37,023 nt of DNA from Spirogloea muscicola (Eukaryota; Streptophyta; Zygnematophyceae; Spirogloeales; Spirogloeaceae). Shown here piece after piece: positions 17,998 to 27,983 of the stretch. A program made the translations under genes and the position numbers. Position 1 is the first letter of the stretch; every line of letters starts with the position of its first letter. The notes under the pieces were generated by a model. That model made no database searches, was not told the origin of the DNA, and saw only the letters and a list, made by a program, of their open reading frames with translations. The stretch is taken from positions 588,015 through 625,037 of the forward strand of contig WELB01000021.1 of the NCBI GenBank assembly GCA_009602725.1, in the 5' to 3' direction.

Positions 17998-18347
17998 NNN
18001 NNNNNNNNNNNNNNNNNNNNNNNNNNNNNNNNNNNNNNNNNNNNNNNNNNNNNNNNNNNNNNNNNNNNNNNNNNNNNNNNNNNNNNNNNNNNNNNNNNNN
18101 NNNNNNNNNNNNNNNNNNNNNNNNNNNNNNNNNNNNNNNNNNNNNNNNNNNNNNNNNNNNNNNNNNNNNNNNNNNNNNNNNNNNNNNNNNNNNNNNNNNN
18201 NNNNNNNNNNNNNNNNNNNNNNNNNNNNNNNNNNNNNNNNNNNNNNNNNNNNNNNNNNNNNNNNNNNNNNNNNNNNNNNNNNNNNNNNNNNNNNNNNNNN
18301 NNNNNNNNNNNNNNNNNNNNNNNNNNNNNNNNNNNNNNNNNNNNNNN
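17998..18347. other. Assembly gap (350 N)
   Basis: A run of 350 N. Its left side is GC-rich (GGCCGCGGCCCGCGGCGCGC) and its right side is a pure (GA)n microsatellite, so it probably reflects unresolved low-complexity sequence. All translations across it are meaningless. Confidence 0.98.
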
Positions 18348-18467
<120 letters not shown>

Positions 18468-18544
18468 CACAGAGTGGGAGGAAGGGAGAGAGGGAGGGAG
18501 AGGGAGGCGGGGGGGCCGGGAGTGAGGAGGGGGGGGAGGGCCGA

Positions 18545-18680
18545 CGTGAGCAGGGGAATCTGTCGTGCGGGATACCGTTGGTGGCTCGTTGCGTCGGTCT
18601 GAACGAGGAGACCGAGGTGGCTGTACACGTCGACAATTCATAGCACGTCGAATTATCGGCCTGGTGTGAAGGGAGTCGCG
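18545..18680. repeat. Dispersed repeat shared with 27030-27140
   Basis: Both copies contain CCGTTGGTGGCT (or CCGTCGGTGGCT), GAGGTGGCTG-ACACGT and GTGTGAAG (or GATGTGAAG) in the same order and spacing. No coding meaning is seen. Confidence 0.5.
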
Positions 18681-18715
18681 AGCACATTACCTTCCCGCTC
18701 AGCATCTGGTCAGGC

Positions 18716-18915
18716 AGAGAAGGCGAGCGGTGCGCGTGAAACGGAAGGGTGGCCATTTCAAGCCGATCCACTGGTCAGGCAAAAGCTAGTGCAAAGATTG
18801 GGAATACATGACTCGGAATGACCCCCTGTGGTCAGAACAAGCGCGGCCAGATGGCTGGGAGAGAGGCCAGCCCAAAGAAATGGACAAGGTCTGAAGGAGC
18901 CGGAGTGCGAAGGAC
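18716..18915 (+). repeat. Rep-D followed by Rep-F
   Basis: 18716-18800 (GCGAGCGGTGCGCGTGAAAC to AGGCAAAAGCTAGTG) is Rep-D; other copies are at 24714-24795 and 24937-25025. 18838-18915 (GCGCGGCCAGATGGCTGG to GAAGGAGCCGGAGTGCGAAG) is Rep-F in the same orientation as 3338-3400 and opposite to 11637-11700. Confidence 0.6.
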
Positions 18916-20970
18916 TGTGGTCTGGCGATTACACCAGACAGCCGTGCCACAAACGGGGGCCTTGGTGCAGAAGTTGCGACGTGCGCGATAGAGCTCTTGC
19001 AGCTGTGACAGGCGCCCCCACTCGGATGAGGGTCCAGGGCGGGCAAGTACCCAGTAGGATTCCCCCAGCATTAATGTCTCATCGACAATTACACCGTCCG
19101 CTCACAGGACACGACAGGCAATTCGGTCATTCCTTTGGGGCTGGCCAAGGCGCCGCCGCCGCAAAACCCCCTCAAACCCTGCCGCCGCCGCCGCCGCCAC
19201 ATCATTCGCCACGATCCCTGTCCCCACCCCCCGACGTCTCCACCGCAGCCGCACAGTCCCCCGGCCGCTCCACGCCCAGCCTTCCCGAGTGCCCATGGCG
19301 GCCTCCGCCAGCCCCGTCGACAAAGCCAAAGCCCGGAGTACGGGAATGCCGAGCTTGCTGGGCAGGAGGCGGCCTCGTCGAGCCCCAGCCCGCGACCGCG
19401 GTTGCCGCCACCACCTGCTGTCAATTTGCCTGCTGTGCCACAGCAATGCCTTCCCAACACCGCCGTCGCCACCTCCACCGACACGGCCACCGCCACCACC
19501 ATCAACGCCGCTGTCCCAGCCGGCTCCGCTGCCTATCCACAGCCGCCCATTGCCTCCGCCACCTTCACCGGCCCCCACTGCCGCCATCATCATTGCCTCC
19601 GTCTCGACTGCCTCCGCTGTCGACTTCATCACGCCCACCTTCACTGCCAGCCCCGCCATCACCGCCGCCCTCCCCCATGTCATCCCCACTGCCCACTCTA
19701 CTATTGCCACTGTCTATATTGTCACTGCCTCCACCTCCTCCATCGTCGCTCTCTTTGCCACCACTATTATCGCCGCTGTACCATCTGCGTTTGCCACCGC
19801 CCTTGTCTCCGCCTCCACAGTCTGAGCCTCTGCCGTGAAAGCACTGCCAGCGGCCCTGCAAAGGCGGGCGCGGTATAACCCAGCTCGAGCGCTCTGCGCA
19901 CGGCGTGGACTGTGCTGAGCACGCGCAGAATGCAGCTGCAGCGGGTGGCAGTCAATGTGGCCCAGGATGGCAGGTCTTAAGCAGGGTTTGCGCCGCCTGG
20001 TCCTCGCCACCGGCAGTGGGCTGCGCACCTTGACCTTGCCGCTGTCCGCGGATAGGAGGCCCTCCTGCTACATCGAACAATTTGATTCCCTCGATTAGGC
20101 AACCACGGATCTGCCCTGCTTGACGCACCCGCACTGCCATCGAGCCCTCCATCCTGTAGTGCAGCACATTGTGGCTGACCACCGTGCCGAGGTAGCATGG
20201 ATACTCTCATCCTTTCTCTTGGCTGCTGCTTGGGCGTGCACCTCATGAGGGCTACAGTCAGGTTCGCCAGCCCCTCTTGGAACGCATTCTCCGGTCTGAG
20301 AGTGGGAATTAGAGAGGAGCTTCTGGCGCAGCATGATGCGTCGGTGGCTGCAGCAGCAGCTGAACGCCGTGCCTCGCAGGTGGCGCCATTGCAAGACAGG
20401 GCAGCAAGCGTCTGCCGCGCTCCCCGCTTTGAACACGCAGGCGAACTGTCGTGGGCTGTGCAGGTGCTGGACGCTTTGGTGCTGGCGCCGGTGAATAGAT
20501 TCATAGGCATGCCCTCAGGATCCTCCACCCCTCAACGAGCTCTCGCTTGCCCTCGTGGTTGGCCTCCTTTGCACCGCAGGAGGATGTGATCATGGATGCC
20601 GCAGCCCTCCGCAAGGCCCTGCAGAGCAGCCGGCGCTCAGCTGCGTGCGGCCCCTTGCACATTCTCACAGAGCACCTGCAGGAGCCAATTTTTCCAAGGG
20701 GGACGAGGTTGACTTCCGGGCGTCAGAGCAGGTGTGACAGCACCTCGCACGGGACCACGTCCCCGCCAACATCCGTGACGTGCTCTGCGTTAGCACCTTG
20801 CTTGCAGTCAGCAATGCAATTAGGAAGGTCTCTGGCCAAGTCCTGTGGCAGCAGCACTTGGAGCAGGCACAGACCAGTCTGGCGCCTTACTAATACGGCA
20901 CCGGACTGTGGAGCGCCAGCGAAGCCGACGTTCACGGAGTGCAGGCCACCCTGGATCTTCACCCCGAGTG

Positions 20971-21075
20971 GGGGCACTTGCGGTGGATATCCGCATTGCT
21001 TTCTACTGCGTGGAGAGTTGTAGCGCCGAGGAGCTGCTGGAGGCCTTCCCAGCCCTCCTGCCCTTCTTCCGGCTT
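20971..21075 (+). pseudogene. RT motif A remnant, copy 4
   Basis: The frame reads LAVDIRIAFYCVESCSAEEL, then LEAFPALLPFFRLGYGQPSD, aligned to VAVDVRNAFNSVDRDVIAEEL in copy 5. The catalytic Asp remains but the Asn-Ala-Phe-Asn context is changed. Confidence 0.65.
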
Positions 21076-21076
21076 G

Positions 21077-21174
21077 GCTATGGCCAGCCTAGCGACCTGA
21101 CTGTGCTTTGAAGGACAGGAAGCAACGAGCTACAGCCAGCCTAGCGACCTGCTCTAAAGGACAGGAAGCGACGA
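21077..21174 (+). repeat. Tandem duplication inside copy 4
   Basis: GCTATGGCCAGCCTAGCGAC (from 21077) recurs as GCTACAGCCAGCCTAGCGAC (from 21129), each followed by AAGGACAGGAAGC and ACGA. The units are 52 and 46 bp. It lies just where the RT palm is lost. Confidence 0.8.
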
Positions 21175-21383
21175 GGCGGAGATCCTTAAGTCCACCTTGA
21201 GCTATCCTGGGCTGCTGCACCAGGTTTCTTCCCTGCTTCCCACGCGTTTCCTTTGCTTTGCTGGCCCCATAGCTGATGTGGAGGAAGGCTGGTTCCCGTT
21301 TCAAGCGCAACTGAGGAGCATTTGCAAGTCGGCAGTCTGCTCCTTCACCTCGCTACAACTCCTGCTCACCCCTTTCTCCTCCC

Positions 21384-22065
21384 TTGCCCAAAGCGCCAGG
21401 AAAAGGCACTCAAGCTAGACTCATTACTGCAGTGGAAGACGAGCATCGCAGGATGTTGAGGATGATGCCGGAAGTTGAGATCACTTGGAGGAGCTTAGCA
21501 AGACTCACATCCCTTGCCACACCTGACGCTACTGACTGGGTCACCAGGCACGCCTTATCCCATGCCGTCATGTGGCCTCGAGGCCTTTCAGAGGCTCCAG
21601 CTCTTCCTTGGCTTCCCCCCACTTGTTTGAACGAAGTTCGCCAGTGTGAGTGCAGCTTTCGTGCGGAGGGAGGGATTGCCGTGCACATGCTGGGTTGCCC
21701 CGATTGCCTGAGATGGTGGTCATTTACAATCTCCTTCGAGAAGCCCTGGCGGGCTTGACGGGCGACGCCGGCTACCGCACAGTCTTGGAGGTGAACCAAA
21801 TCTCGGCAATCACCACAGACAACCAGGGACGCCATCACCGTCGCACCCTAGACATTGTGGGTGTAAGACCAGGAGGAGGACCACATGCATTAGTCAATGT
21901 GGTTGTCAGATGGAGACATGTGAAGGTTCGGCGTCGAACTACAGTGCTGGCCACGCAGTGAATGGTGCAGAGCAGACGAAAATGCAGCCCTACTCCGACT
22001 ACCCCCGCTGCGATAACCTTGTACCAGCAGCCATTGATATCTTTGGCTGCATAGGCCTCGCTTCC
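21384..22065 (+). pseudogene. C-terminal zinc motif and RLE-like domain, copy 4
   Basis: The first frame (to 21758) has the zinc motif CECSFRAEGGIAVHMLGC. The second (to 21961) has TVLEVNQISAITTD, HHRRTLDIVGVRPGGGPHAL and VNVVV. In copy 5 the equivalent is RHVDLV and IADVV. The second acidic residue is Asn here (VNVV), so a catalytic acid may be lost. Confidence 0.55.
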
Positions 22066-22660
22066 ACACTCTATATGACAATGATGCTAGTCTAGGATAT
22101 GGATGACATAAGGATGTGCGTCCGGCTAAGATGGGCTTGCCGGCAGCATATCTGTTGTTCTTGCATTGTCGTGTATCAGCCTGTTTGCAGCGAGCTCATG
22201 CTCATGATCTGCACCTGAAAGCTGGGCAGGCTATTGTTGGTGGCAGAAAGGGCTTCTGTTGGTTGCAGAAGAGCTTCAGAAGTGCCGTCTATTATTTGGA
22301 CATCTATCAGTATGCTTATATGCTGACCCGTGGTTACTGACCGGGTCAGCTAAGCAGCACGTGATGTACATCTGTAGATTTACCTGATCTTGTACTTGGC
22401 CACTCAGGCTCTCCAACAATCAAACCTACTTTCCACCTCACTCTCAGCCTGCCGCCGCTGTTTCTGTGGCTAGATGCAATGACATGACAAAGTACATACT
22501 CTTCTGTAATTTCCGCTCTGTCTTGCCTTCATGATGAAGTGGTATGCTCAGAGAGGACGCTGCATGAGAAGGTGACTTCCTTATTAAAGACACGAACCAC
22601 TTTGGCAGAGAGCCGGGTGACAGAACCAGTCCTTTTTTAGGACATGCACTGCAACCATCG

Positions 22661-22850
22661 TCAACTGTTGAAACTGCAAGAAGATCCAGCACAATAGGAG
22701 CAGTGACATTCCATAATTGAGACATTCAACATCTGGTGCTGTTTTACGCAGCAAACAACTGTCAACTGTTGAAACTGCAAGAAGATCCAGCACTTCAGGA
22801 GCAATGACAATTAACAAGTGAGACATTGCATGTCTGGTGCTCTGCTTTAC
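22661..22850 (-). repeat. Tandem repeat (101 bp x 2) in the TEX3 3' region
   Basis: TCAACTGTTGAAACTGCAAG and AAGATCCAGCAC start at 22661 and again at 22762; GAGACATT and TCTGGTGCT follow in both. Confidence 0.85.
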
Positions 22851-22977
22851 TTATTGAAGCCACCTATGTCCCTCTCTGTGACGATTTGTAAATGAGTAGT
22901 TTGTGACATTGCAATGACATTCGTAATATGTAAGTAGGCCTATTTTGTCTGGAAGAGATTGAAGTAAATGATCTGTC

Positions 22978-22983
22978 TTTATT
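22978..22983 (-). promoter_or_regulatory. AATAAA polyadenylation signal candidate, TEX3
   Basis: Minus-strand AATAAA in the aligned position of TEX1 and TEX2, about 370 nt past the TEX3 stop. Confidence 0.45.
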
Positions 22984-23210
22984 GGGGAAATATGAACAGC
23001 CATACAAGTCGTGGGGTTGTAGCTGAAATTGCAGCTCAATGTGTCGCAGTTCAAATCATCGCTACGCAGGCAGGTCAATAATCTGTCCTGACTACTCCAT
23101 ACAATTTTATGTACACAGGCGGCTGGTAGAAGTCCCAACCAGAAGCCTAGAAAAGCATATATTAAAGAAGGTAGTGTACAGACAGGAATGTCTAAGAGGA
23201 GCTGCTGGAG

Positions 23211-23263
23211 GGATGATGTAGAACACCCTCATAGAGGTGTTGTGAGGGTGTTCTGCATCATCC
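23211..23263 (-). other. Strong hairpin in the TEX3 3' UTR
   Basis: GGATGATGTAGAACACCCTC pairs with GAGGGTGTTCTGCATCATCC: a 21-bp stem with one T/C difference that still pairs as G-U on one strand, and an 11-nt loop. TEX1 and TEX4 have shorter, diverged versions in the same place. Confidence 0.7.
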
Positions 23264-23853
23264 AGCATTTGTACACGTATTTACATACTTAGCAGCGGTG
23301 GATTGTTTCAGTACTGATGGTGGGCCCATATGAAGTGTACACCTCGCTAACCTGGTAGACTGGTCCAAAGCTCCACCAAATTGTCAAGGCCCAAGCATTT
23401 GACCAACAGCTGGTCTGCCTCGGACAGTACTGCCGTTGGTGGCTGCACAAGGGACCGGGCTCACACTTGAGGGTCAACAGACCCATCTTGTCTCAGATGG
23501 TCAGGATGACAATATCTAAACTGTATTGAGTGCAGTAGATACTTATGGTGCACATTATGTTTACAGTACTGATTGATGGCTAGGATGACCTTGAGAGCAC
23601 TACTAGATATGTTGAGCCTTCGATAGCTTGTACACTTCTATGATGACATAGAGTTGCACCTCAACGAAACCAGGAGATGTCTGGGCAGCGTGCAATGACG
23701 GCTTTGCGGAACTGGTTGCCTACAGAACAAATACAACAGATGAGTGCATAAGCGGCACTTGAATTTCAGGCATGAGGGCTTGAGCTCATCCTCTGCAACT
23801 GGCAGAGATACCGGCGGCCGCAGTAAGGTCCTTCTCCGTAACAAGAGACGCAC

Positions 23854-23940
23854 CTCACCAACACCAGGATGACCCTGGTCGTTCTCCACCAAAGGAATCT
23901 CGAAGTTGTTCTCCACCAAAGGAATGTCGAGTTTGAGTAC
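23854..23940 (-). other. TEX3 exon block with a 27-nt internal duplication
   Basis: GTTCTCCACCAAAGGAAT occurs at 23881 and 23908, spaced exactly 27 bp. The minus-strand reading repeats FEIPLVEN/DIPLVEN. Block length is 87 = 60 + 27 nt, so the frame is kept. Confidence 0.75.
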
Positions 23941-24470
23941 CTACAGGACAAAGCGAAAGCAGACAATGCATCAGACGCATCGATATGCAGGCAATTTGGC
24001 TTGAGCGTAATCTCTGCACCAGTCAAGCAATTCCAGTGGCAGCAGTGTGGCCCTTCTGCATAAGACAGAGCCACACCTCGATGATACCAGGCAGGATGTC
24101 GCCGCCCTCCATCACAAAATCTCCAGGACTGAATGCCTTCAGGACAAACGGAGCAGACGACTACATTCGTCACTTGCAGGCAGTAAGGCTTGAGCACAGA
24201 CTGTGCACCTGCCAAGTGGGTGGCCTTTCCTTGGGACGCAGAGTCGTACCTTGACAACACCCAGAAGCAGTCTGGCCGGATTCCAAGAAGAGATTCGCAG
24301 GTGTGGCTGCCTGCGAGACAAGCAGAGCAGACGACTATGTGTCAGCGGCACATCATGTGAAGTACTACACGGCCTCTCTGCAAGATTCTCGAATCTGTGG
24401 ACTTCAGCTCGTACCGACTACTCTGCGCAGAGACCCGCGCGCGTCAACGCGAGGTGAGGGGTTCGAGCCC

Positions 24471-24700
24471 GCCAGGGGGCACAGACGGCCATGGACGGTC
24501 GCGGCGAGCTCCCGGTCAGGCATCCCGCTCGCTCGCAATCCCGCTCGTGCCATGAGCTCTCTCGGAGCGCATTCGCGCGGGGGCGACATCTCACGAATTC
24601 CGCGAATGCGGGCGACCGGCGGGGCCGGGGCGCGGCGGCCGCGGCGGCGCCGGGCGTGCAGCCATGTGGGAAGGAGGAGCATGTGGGAGGAGGGAGGGAG
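24471..24700 (-). other. GC-rich right end of TEX3
   Basis: The stretch GTGAGGGGTTCGAGCCCGCC to GACGGCCATGGACGGTCGCG resembles 10762-10830 in TEX1 (GTGAGGCGATGGAGCCCGC, CCATGGACGGCCGCGGCGAG). It is probably the promoter side of the minus-strand unit. Confidence 0.4.
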
Positions 24701-24713
24701 GTGGGGGCAGAAG

Positions 24714-25025
24714 GAAGGCGCCCGGTGCGCATGGGGATGCTAGGGTGGCCTCATTTAAGCGCATGAATATTCTGTCCAGGCGAAGGCTGGTGCACAGAAC
24801 GGGAGGGCTGGGGCCCCACCCCCGGGTGGAAGAAAGTGCTCGCCCGTAGAGAAGAGGGGCTGGCAAGGCCAGCCCAAAAAAGAATGGACAATGTCCACAG
24901 CCAAAGAAAGAGGAGCCGGAAAAAGGTCTACAGGGTGGAGGCGCGCGGTGCGCATGGAATGGAAAGGGTGGCCGATCCACGCCAGCGGCTGCGCTTTTCA
25001 GGCAAAAGCTAGTGGAAACGAAAAG
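24714..25025. repeat. Rep-D, Rep-B, Rep-D cluster
   Basis: 24714-24795 and 24937-25025 are Rep-D (GGTGCGCATGG to AGGCAAAAGCTAGTGG). Between them 24827-24930 is a Rep-B copy with GGGGCTGGCAAGGCCAGCCC, with the first stem base changed on one side and AATGGACAATGTCCA kept. Confidence 0.65.
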
Positions 25026-25189
25026 GAAGAGGGAGGGGGGGGCCTCGGCCCCACCACGGGGTTTGGCTCCTGCCACGCAAGCCTTCTTGGACTGGAAGCT
25101 GGCATCAATGGTCAACAGATTCGCCGCCACCGCTGACGCTGACGCCGCGCCGGGTTGGGCGCCTGTCCCTTTTTTTGGCCGACATATCA

Positions 25190-25290
25190 TGCGGAGAAGA
25201 AAAAGGAGCGATATTATTAAGGACCACCCCCGGGGCGACCACTTCTTCCCATTCGCCATCGACATGTACGGCGGCTACGGAACGAAGTGG
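25190..25290 (+). mobile_element. 5'-truncated RLE-type retroelement fragment
   Basis: The reading KDHPRGDHFFPFAIDMYGGY aligns with ADHPVGDEFTALAMDVHGAF near the end of the copy 5 frame (31576-31634). Only about 30 codons remain. Rep-C/Rep-A follows immediately, as it does 3' of copy 3. Confidence 0.6.
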
Positions 25291-25294
25291 TCTT

Positions 25295-25455
25295 TTCCTC
25301 CCCCGTTCTGACATAGCATCTTCAGGCCCCTTCGTAGCTGCTTAGCACTTTTTAGGCCCCTCCGTCATCTGGCCCCTTCGCACCTTTGTCAATTCTTTTC
25401 GGGCTGGCTTTTCACAGCCCTCAACCCGTTGGGAGTGCCATTTCTTTCCTCCATC
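25295..25455 (+). repeat. Rep-C/Rep-A repeat
   Basis: It begins CCCCCGTTCTGACATAGC, continues TTCAGGCCCCTTCGTAGC, GGCCCCTTCGCACC and ends GGGCTGGCTTTTCACAGCCC with GGGAGTGCCATTTC. It is the reverse orientation of 2965-3170. Confidence 0.65.
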
Positions 25456-25568
25456 GCCTGGCACAGCTTGTCGACGCCCGCCGACGGAGTCGGGGGGGTA
25501 GCTTAGGGCATTCTGTGTCCCGCAAGCCATCGTTGCCTGCTATACAATGCGGCTATCATTGAGTGCAC

Positions 25569-25608
25569 AGCGCTCCCAGGCACTGGCGAGCGCTCCCAGG
25601 CACTGGCG
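25569..25608 (+). repeat. Exact 20-bp tandem duplication
   Basis: AGCGCTCCCAGGCACTGGCG occurs twice in immediate succession. Confidence 0.9.
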
Positions 25609-25879
25609 ATACACCAGCGTGCTGGGCGTGCAACAGGCCAGGCTAATGGCTTCCGTGTCGGTGGTCTTGCTCCTCAGCTTAGATTGTCAGATATGCAGGT
25701 GCTCACTCACAGATATGATTGTCCCCCTTAGCCAGCTCATTACGCCGTTACCAGGTTATTTGTAAGGCTAGCATTGGCCTCCCTTTCAACTTCATGCGCA
25801 CCGCGCGCCTTCTCTCTCTTTTGACAATTTGGAAGCGTTGTTCTCTTTTGTTGTTATATGGGCCCTAACTAACTCGAGG

Positions 25880-26792
25880 ATTACTGAGAGCCCCCTTGCT
25901 GCCGGCTTAGCAATCAGTATCTTGCCTTTTGCGCCATCCAGCCCCTTCAGACCTTGTCCATCGTTTTGGGCTGGCCTCGCACAGCCACCAGTCAATGTGG
26001 AAGCGCTGTTGGATATATTGGCAAGGTTGCGGCAGGAACAGCAGAAGGCGCGCGGTGCGCATGAATCAAAAGGTAGTTCAGGCAAGCTTTCGGGCTGGCT
26101 TTTCACAGCCCTTGCCCCCATTGGGAGAGCCACTTCTTCCCTTTCGGGTCCCTTTGCAATAGGTGATGTACGTCACCAGATGTGCATGCTTTGTACTCGG
26201 CCATTTAGGCAAGCCCGTACGCTGTGTGAGATGAACAGTTCTCTAGCAGGGACACTGGTGACAAACCGATGAACACAATATTAGTGCGTCCCCATTGCCT
26301 TCGCGGTTCACTTGCGCGCAGGCCGCGCTTTGGCTGTGGCCTCCGGCTTCCGTCAGGGCGACGTCTATCCGCCTGCTAGCTACTCCGATTTGCATCTACT
26401 CACTAGGGATTACTGAGAGTCCCATTGCTGCCGTCTTAGCAATTAGTACCTTGCTTTCTGCACCTTCCAGCTCCCTCAGACCTTGTCAATTCTCTTGGGC
26501 TGGCCTCTCCCGGCCTCCAGTCAGTTCGGCCGCCTTTTCTCTTTGATTTTAGGGAGAGAAAGAAAGCAGTTCCTCCGTGAATGTCTGACACTGTTCATCC
26601 GTTACGCTTAAGCGGCTTGCACGGCGGGAAATCAGTCGTTGTCAGGGACGGCAAGTGTAGCGGACACGGCCGACCCATTTCACAAGGTGAAAACAGCTCT
26701 TCAAGATTGACAGCAATGGCTGTTAGAAGTGGCTCTCCCGAAGGAGCAAAGGGCTGTGAAAAGCCAGCCCGAACGAATTGACGAGATTCGAA
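25880..26792. repeat. Cluster of Rep-F, Rep-A and a retroelement 3' fragment
   Basis: 25880-26010 and 26405-26530 are Rep-F (GGATTACTGAGAG to TTGGGCTGGCCTC). 26085-26150 is Rep-A on the plus strand and 26725-26792 Rep-A on the minus strand. 26281-26390 matches the last 3' bases of copy 6 (CTGTGGCCTCCGGCTTCCGTCAGGG against CTGCGGCCTCCGGCTTTCGTCAGGG, compared in parts). No gene is supported between 25460 and 25880. Confidence 0.55.

Positions 26793-26795
<3 letters not shown>

Positions 26796-26833
<38 letters not shown>
26796..26833. repeat. (GA)n microsatellite
   Basis: 38 bp of alternating GA following a Rep-A copy. Confidence 0.95.
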
Positions 26834-26835
<2 letters not shown>

Positions 26836-26992
26836 TTGGCTCAAAACTGGGTAAGGATGAACCTCGAAAACCACGAGTTGGGAACCGCATCTCCGAGTGA
26901 GGCCAGCCCAAAGTAAAGAAAACAGCTCTTCCAGATTGACAGCAGTGGCAAAGAGAGGCCAGCCCAAAAAAAATTGACAAGTGGCTCCGTGT

Positions 26993-27140
26993 GGCTCGAC
27001 CTGTTGGCCGGCTTGCGCGGCGCGTGTGGCCCTGTCATGAGAAGATTCCGTCGGTGGCTTATCGATCTGACAGGGCATGTGAGGTGGCTGCACACGTGGA
27101 CATACAAGGCACGTCACCTATCTGTTTGATGTGAAGCAGG
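26993..27140 (+). repeat. Retroelement fragment plus dispersed repeat
   Basis: GTGGCTCGACCTGTTGGCC (26993) matches CTGGCTCGACCTGTTGGCC of copy 6 (36823). The stretch after 27030 is shared with 18545-18680. Confidence 0.5.
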
Positions 27141-27369
27141 ATTCGCAAACTCGGCACCTCCAGCTCGGCCCCTGGTCAGGTGAATACATAAGTAGGTGCG
27201 CAGATGCCGCCTCGTCGTCGATCAACATCGGCAAACCGTCTTCACGCCACCATTCCAACCGCTTGGGGTTCTGGCTCGCCGACGCCATATCGACGGCTCA
27301 GCGGCAGGTCCGCGCTGTTGCTGAGCGGTCGATGTGGCATCGGCGAGCCATCTACCCCATCTACCCCAT

Positions 27370-27550
27370 TCTTCAGGCCCCTTGTAGCTGCTTTTTAGGC
27401 CATTTGGCCATCATTTGGCCCCTTCGAAGCTTTGTCAATTCTTTTTCGGGCTGGCTTTTCACAGCCCTTGCCCCCATTGGAGTGCCACTTCTCATCTACC
27501 GTCTAAGAAGCAAGTGCGGCCAGATTAACTGGTGGCTGGGAGAGGCCTAA
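27370..27550 (+). repeat. Rep-A followed by Rep-F
   Basis: CTTCAGGCCCCTTGTAGC, GGCCCCTTCGAAGC, TTTTTCGGGCTGGCTTTTC, then ACTGGTGGCTGGGAGAGGCC. The same pairing precedes copy 2 at 3188-3400. Confidence 0.6.
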
Positions 27551-27983
27551 GGACTGGGACAGCAGCAAGTGGACTCTCAGTGACCTCTAGTTAGTAGATG
27601 CAAGTTTGTATAGCTAGCAGGCGGAGAGACGTCGCCCTGACGGAAGCCGGAGGCCGCCGCCAAATCGCTCAAATGAAAGCGCTAAGCCACTCAAATGAAG
27701 TGCTCATCTGTCGCTGCCCCATGAATCTGGCTTCAGCGGGCAGTCCCCACCCTACCCATCGACGCCAGAGGCAGAAATCTCCCTTGAAAACTAGGTCGGC
27801 CGCGGGCGCCGCCGCAGCCGCAGTCGCCACCCCTCCTACACCCCGGGCCGCCGCCGGCGCAGTCGCCGGCGGCGCCCGCCATGGGGTCCGCGGCGGCGTG
27901 CAGGCCCCCTTCCGACCCTGCCCCTGCGCCGGCCCCNGCCAAGTTCGCTTGGGCGCAGCAGTTCCTCGCCTCCTCCGCCTTCC

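Larger units (their letters stand above)
19135..22065 (+). mobile_element. RLE-type non-LTR retrotransposon, copy 4 (degenerate)
   Basis: The N-terminus is Pro/Ser/Ala-rich (19135-19830), followed by a decayed finger (KHCQRPC, about 19843) and a segment matching copy 5 (HRALHPVVQHIVADHRAE, about 20140). The RT N-terminal part is at 20590-20900. Motif A is altered: AVDIRIAFYCVES (about 20978). Motifs B and C are gone, replaced by a jump at about 21190. The C-terminus has C-E-C-x12-H-x3-C (VRQCECS...HMLGC, about 21645) and RRTLDIVGVRPGGGP, the RLE-like core, ending near AAIDIFGCIG at 22055. Frameshifts are many. A 52/46-bp tandem duplication sits at 21077-21174. Confidence 0.7.
22430..24470 (-). 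pseudogene. TEX3 locus (three complete block units plus a terminal block; damaged)
   Basis: On the minus strand the blocks run d (24310-24250, 61 nt), c (24136-24077, 60 nt), b (23940-23854, 87 nt) and a (23719-23660, 60 nt). Each follows an AG acceptor and is open. Blocks c and d continue through a 24-nt linker to a donor GTGCA, as in TEX2. Exon d totals 102 nt, staying in phase because +1 and -16 changes balance; exon c has a TGA two codons before its end. Exon b carries a 27-nt in-frame duplication and its donor is changed to TTGCAG. The terminal part keeps TAVLSEADQLLVKCLGLDN before SLPG and a stop. AATAAA is at 22978-22983. With these defects it is likely a pseudogene. Confidence 0.5.

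Noticed and set aside
23766-24260. A 164-codon Cys/Trp-rich minus-strand protein in TEX3
   Set aside because: It reads across exon and intron in a frame other than the one conserved between TEX blocks; its repeats only mirror the tandem DNA units.
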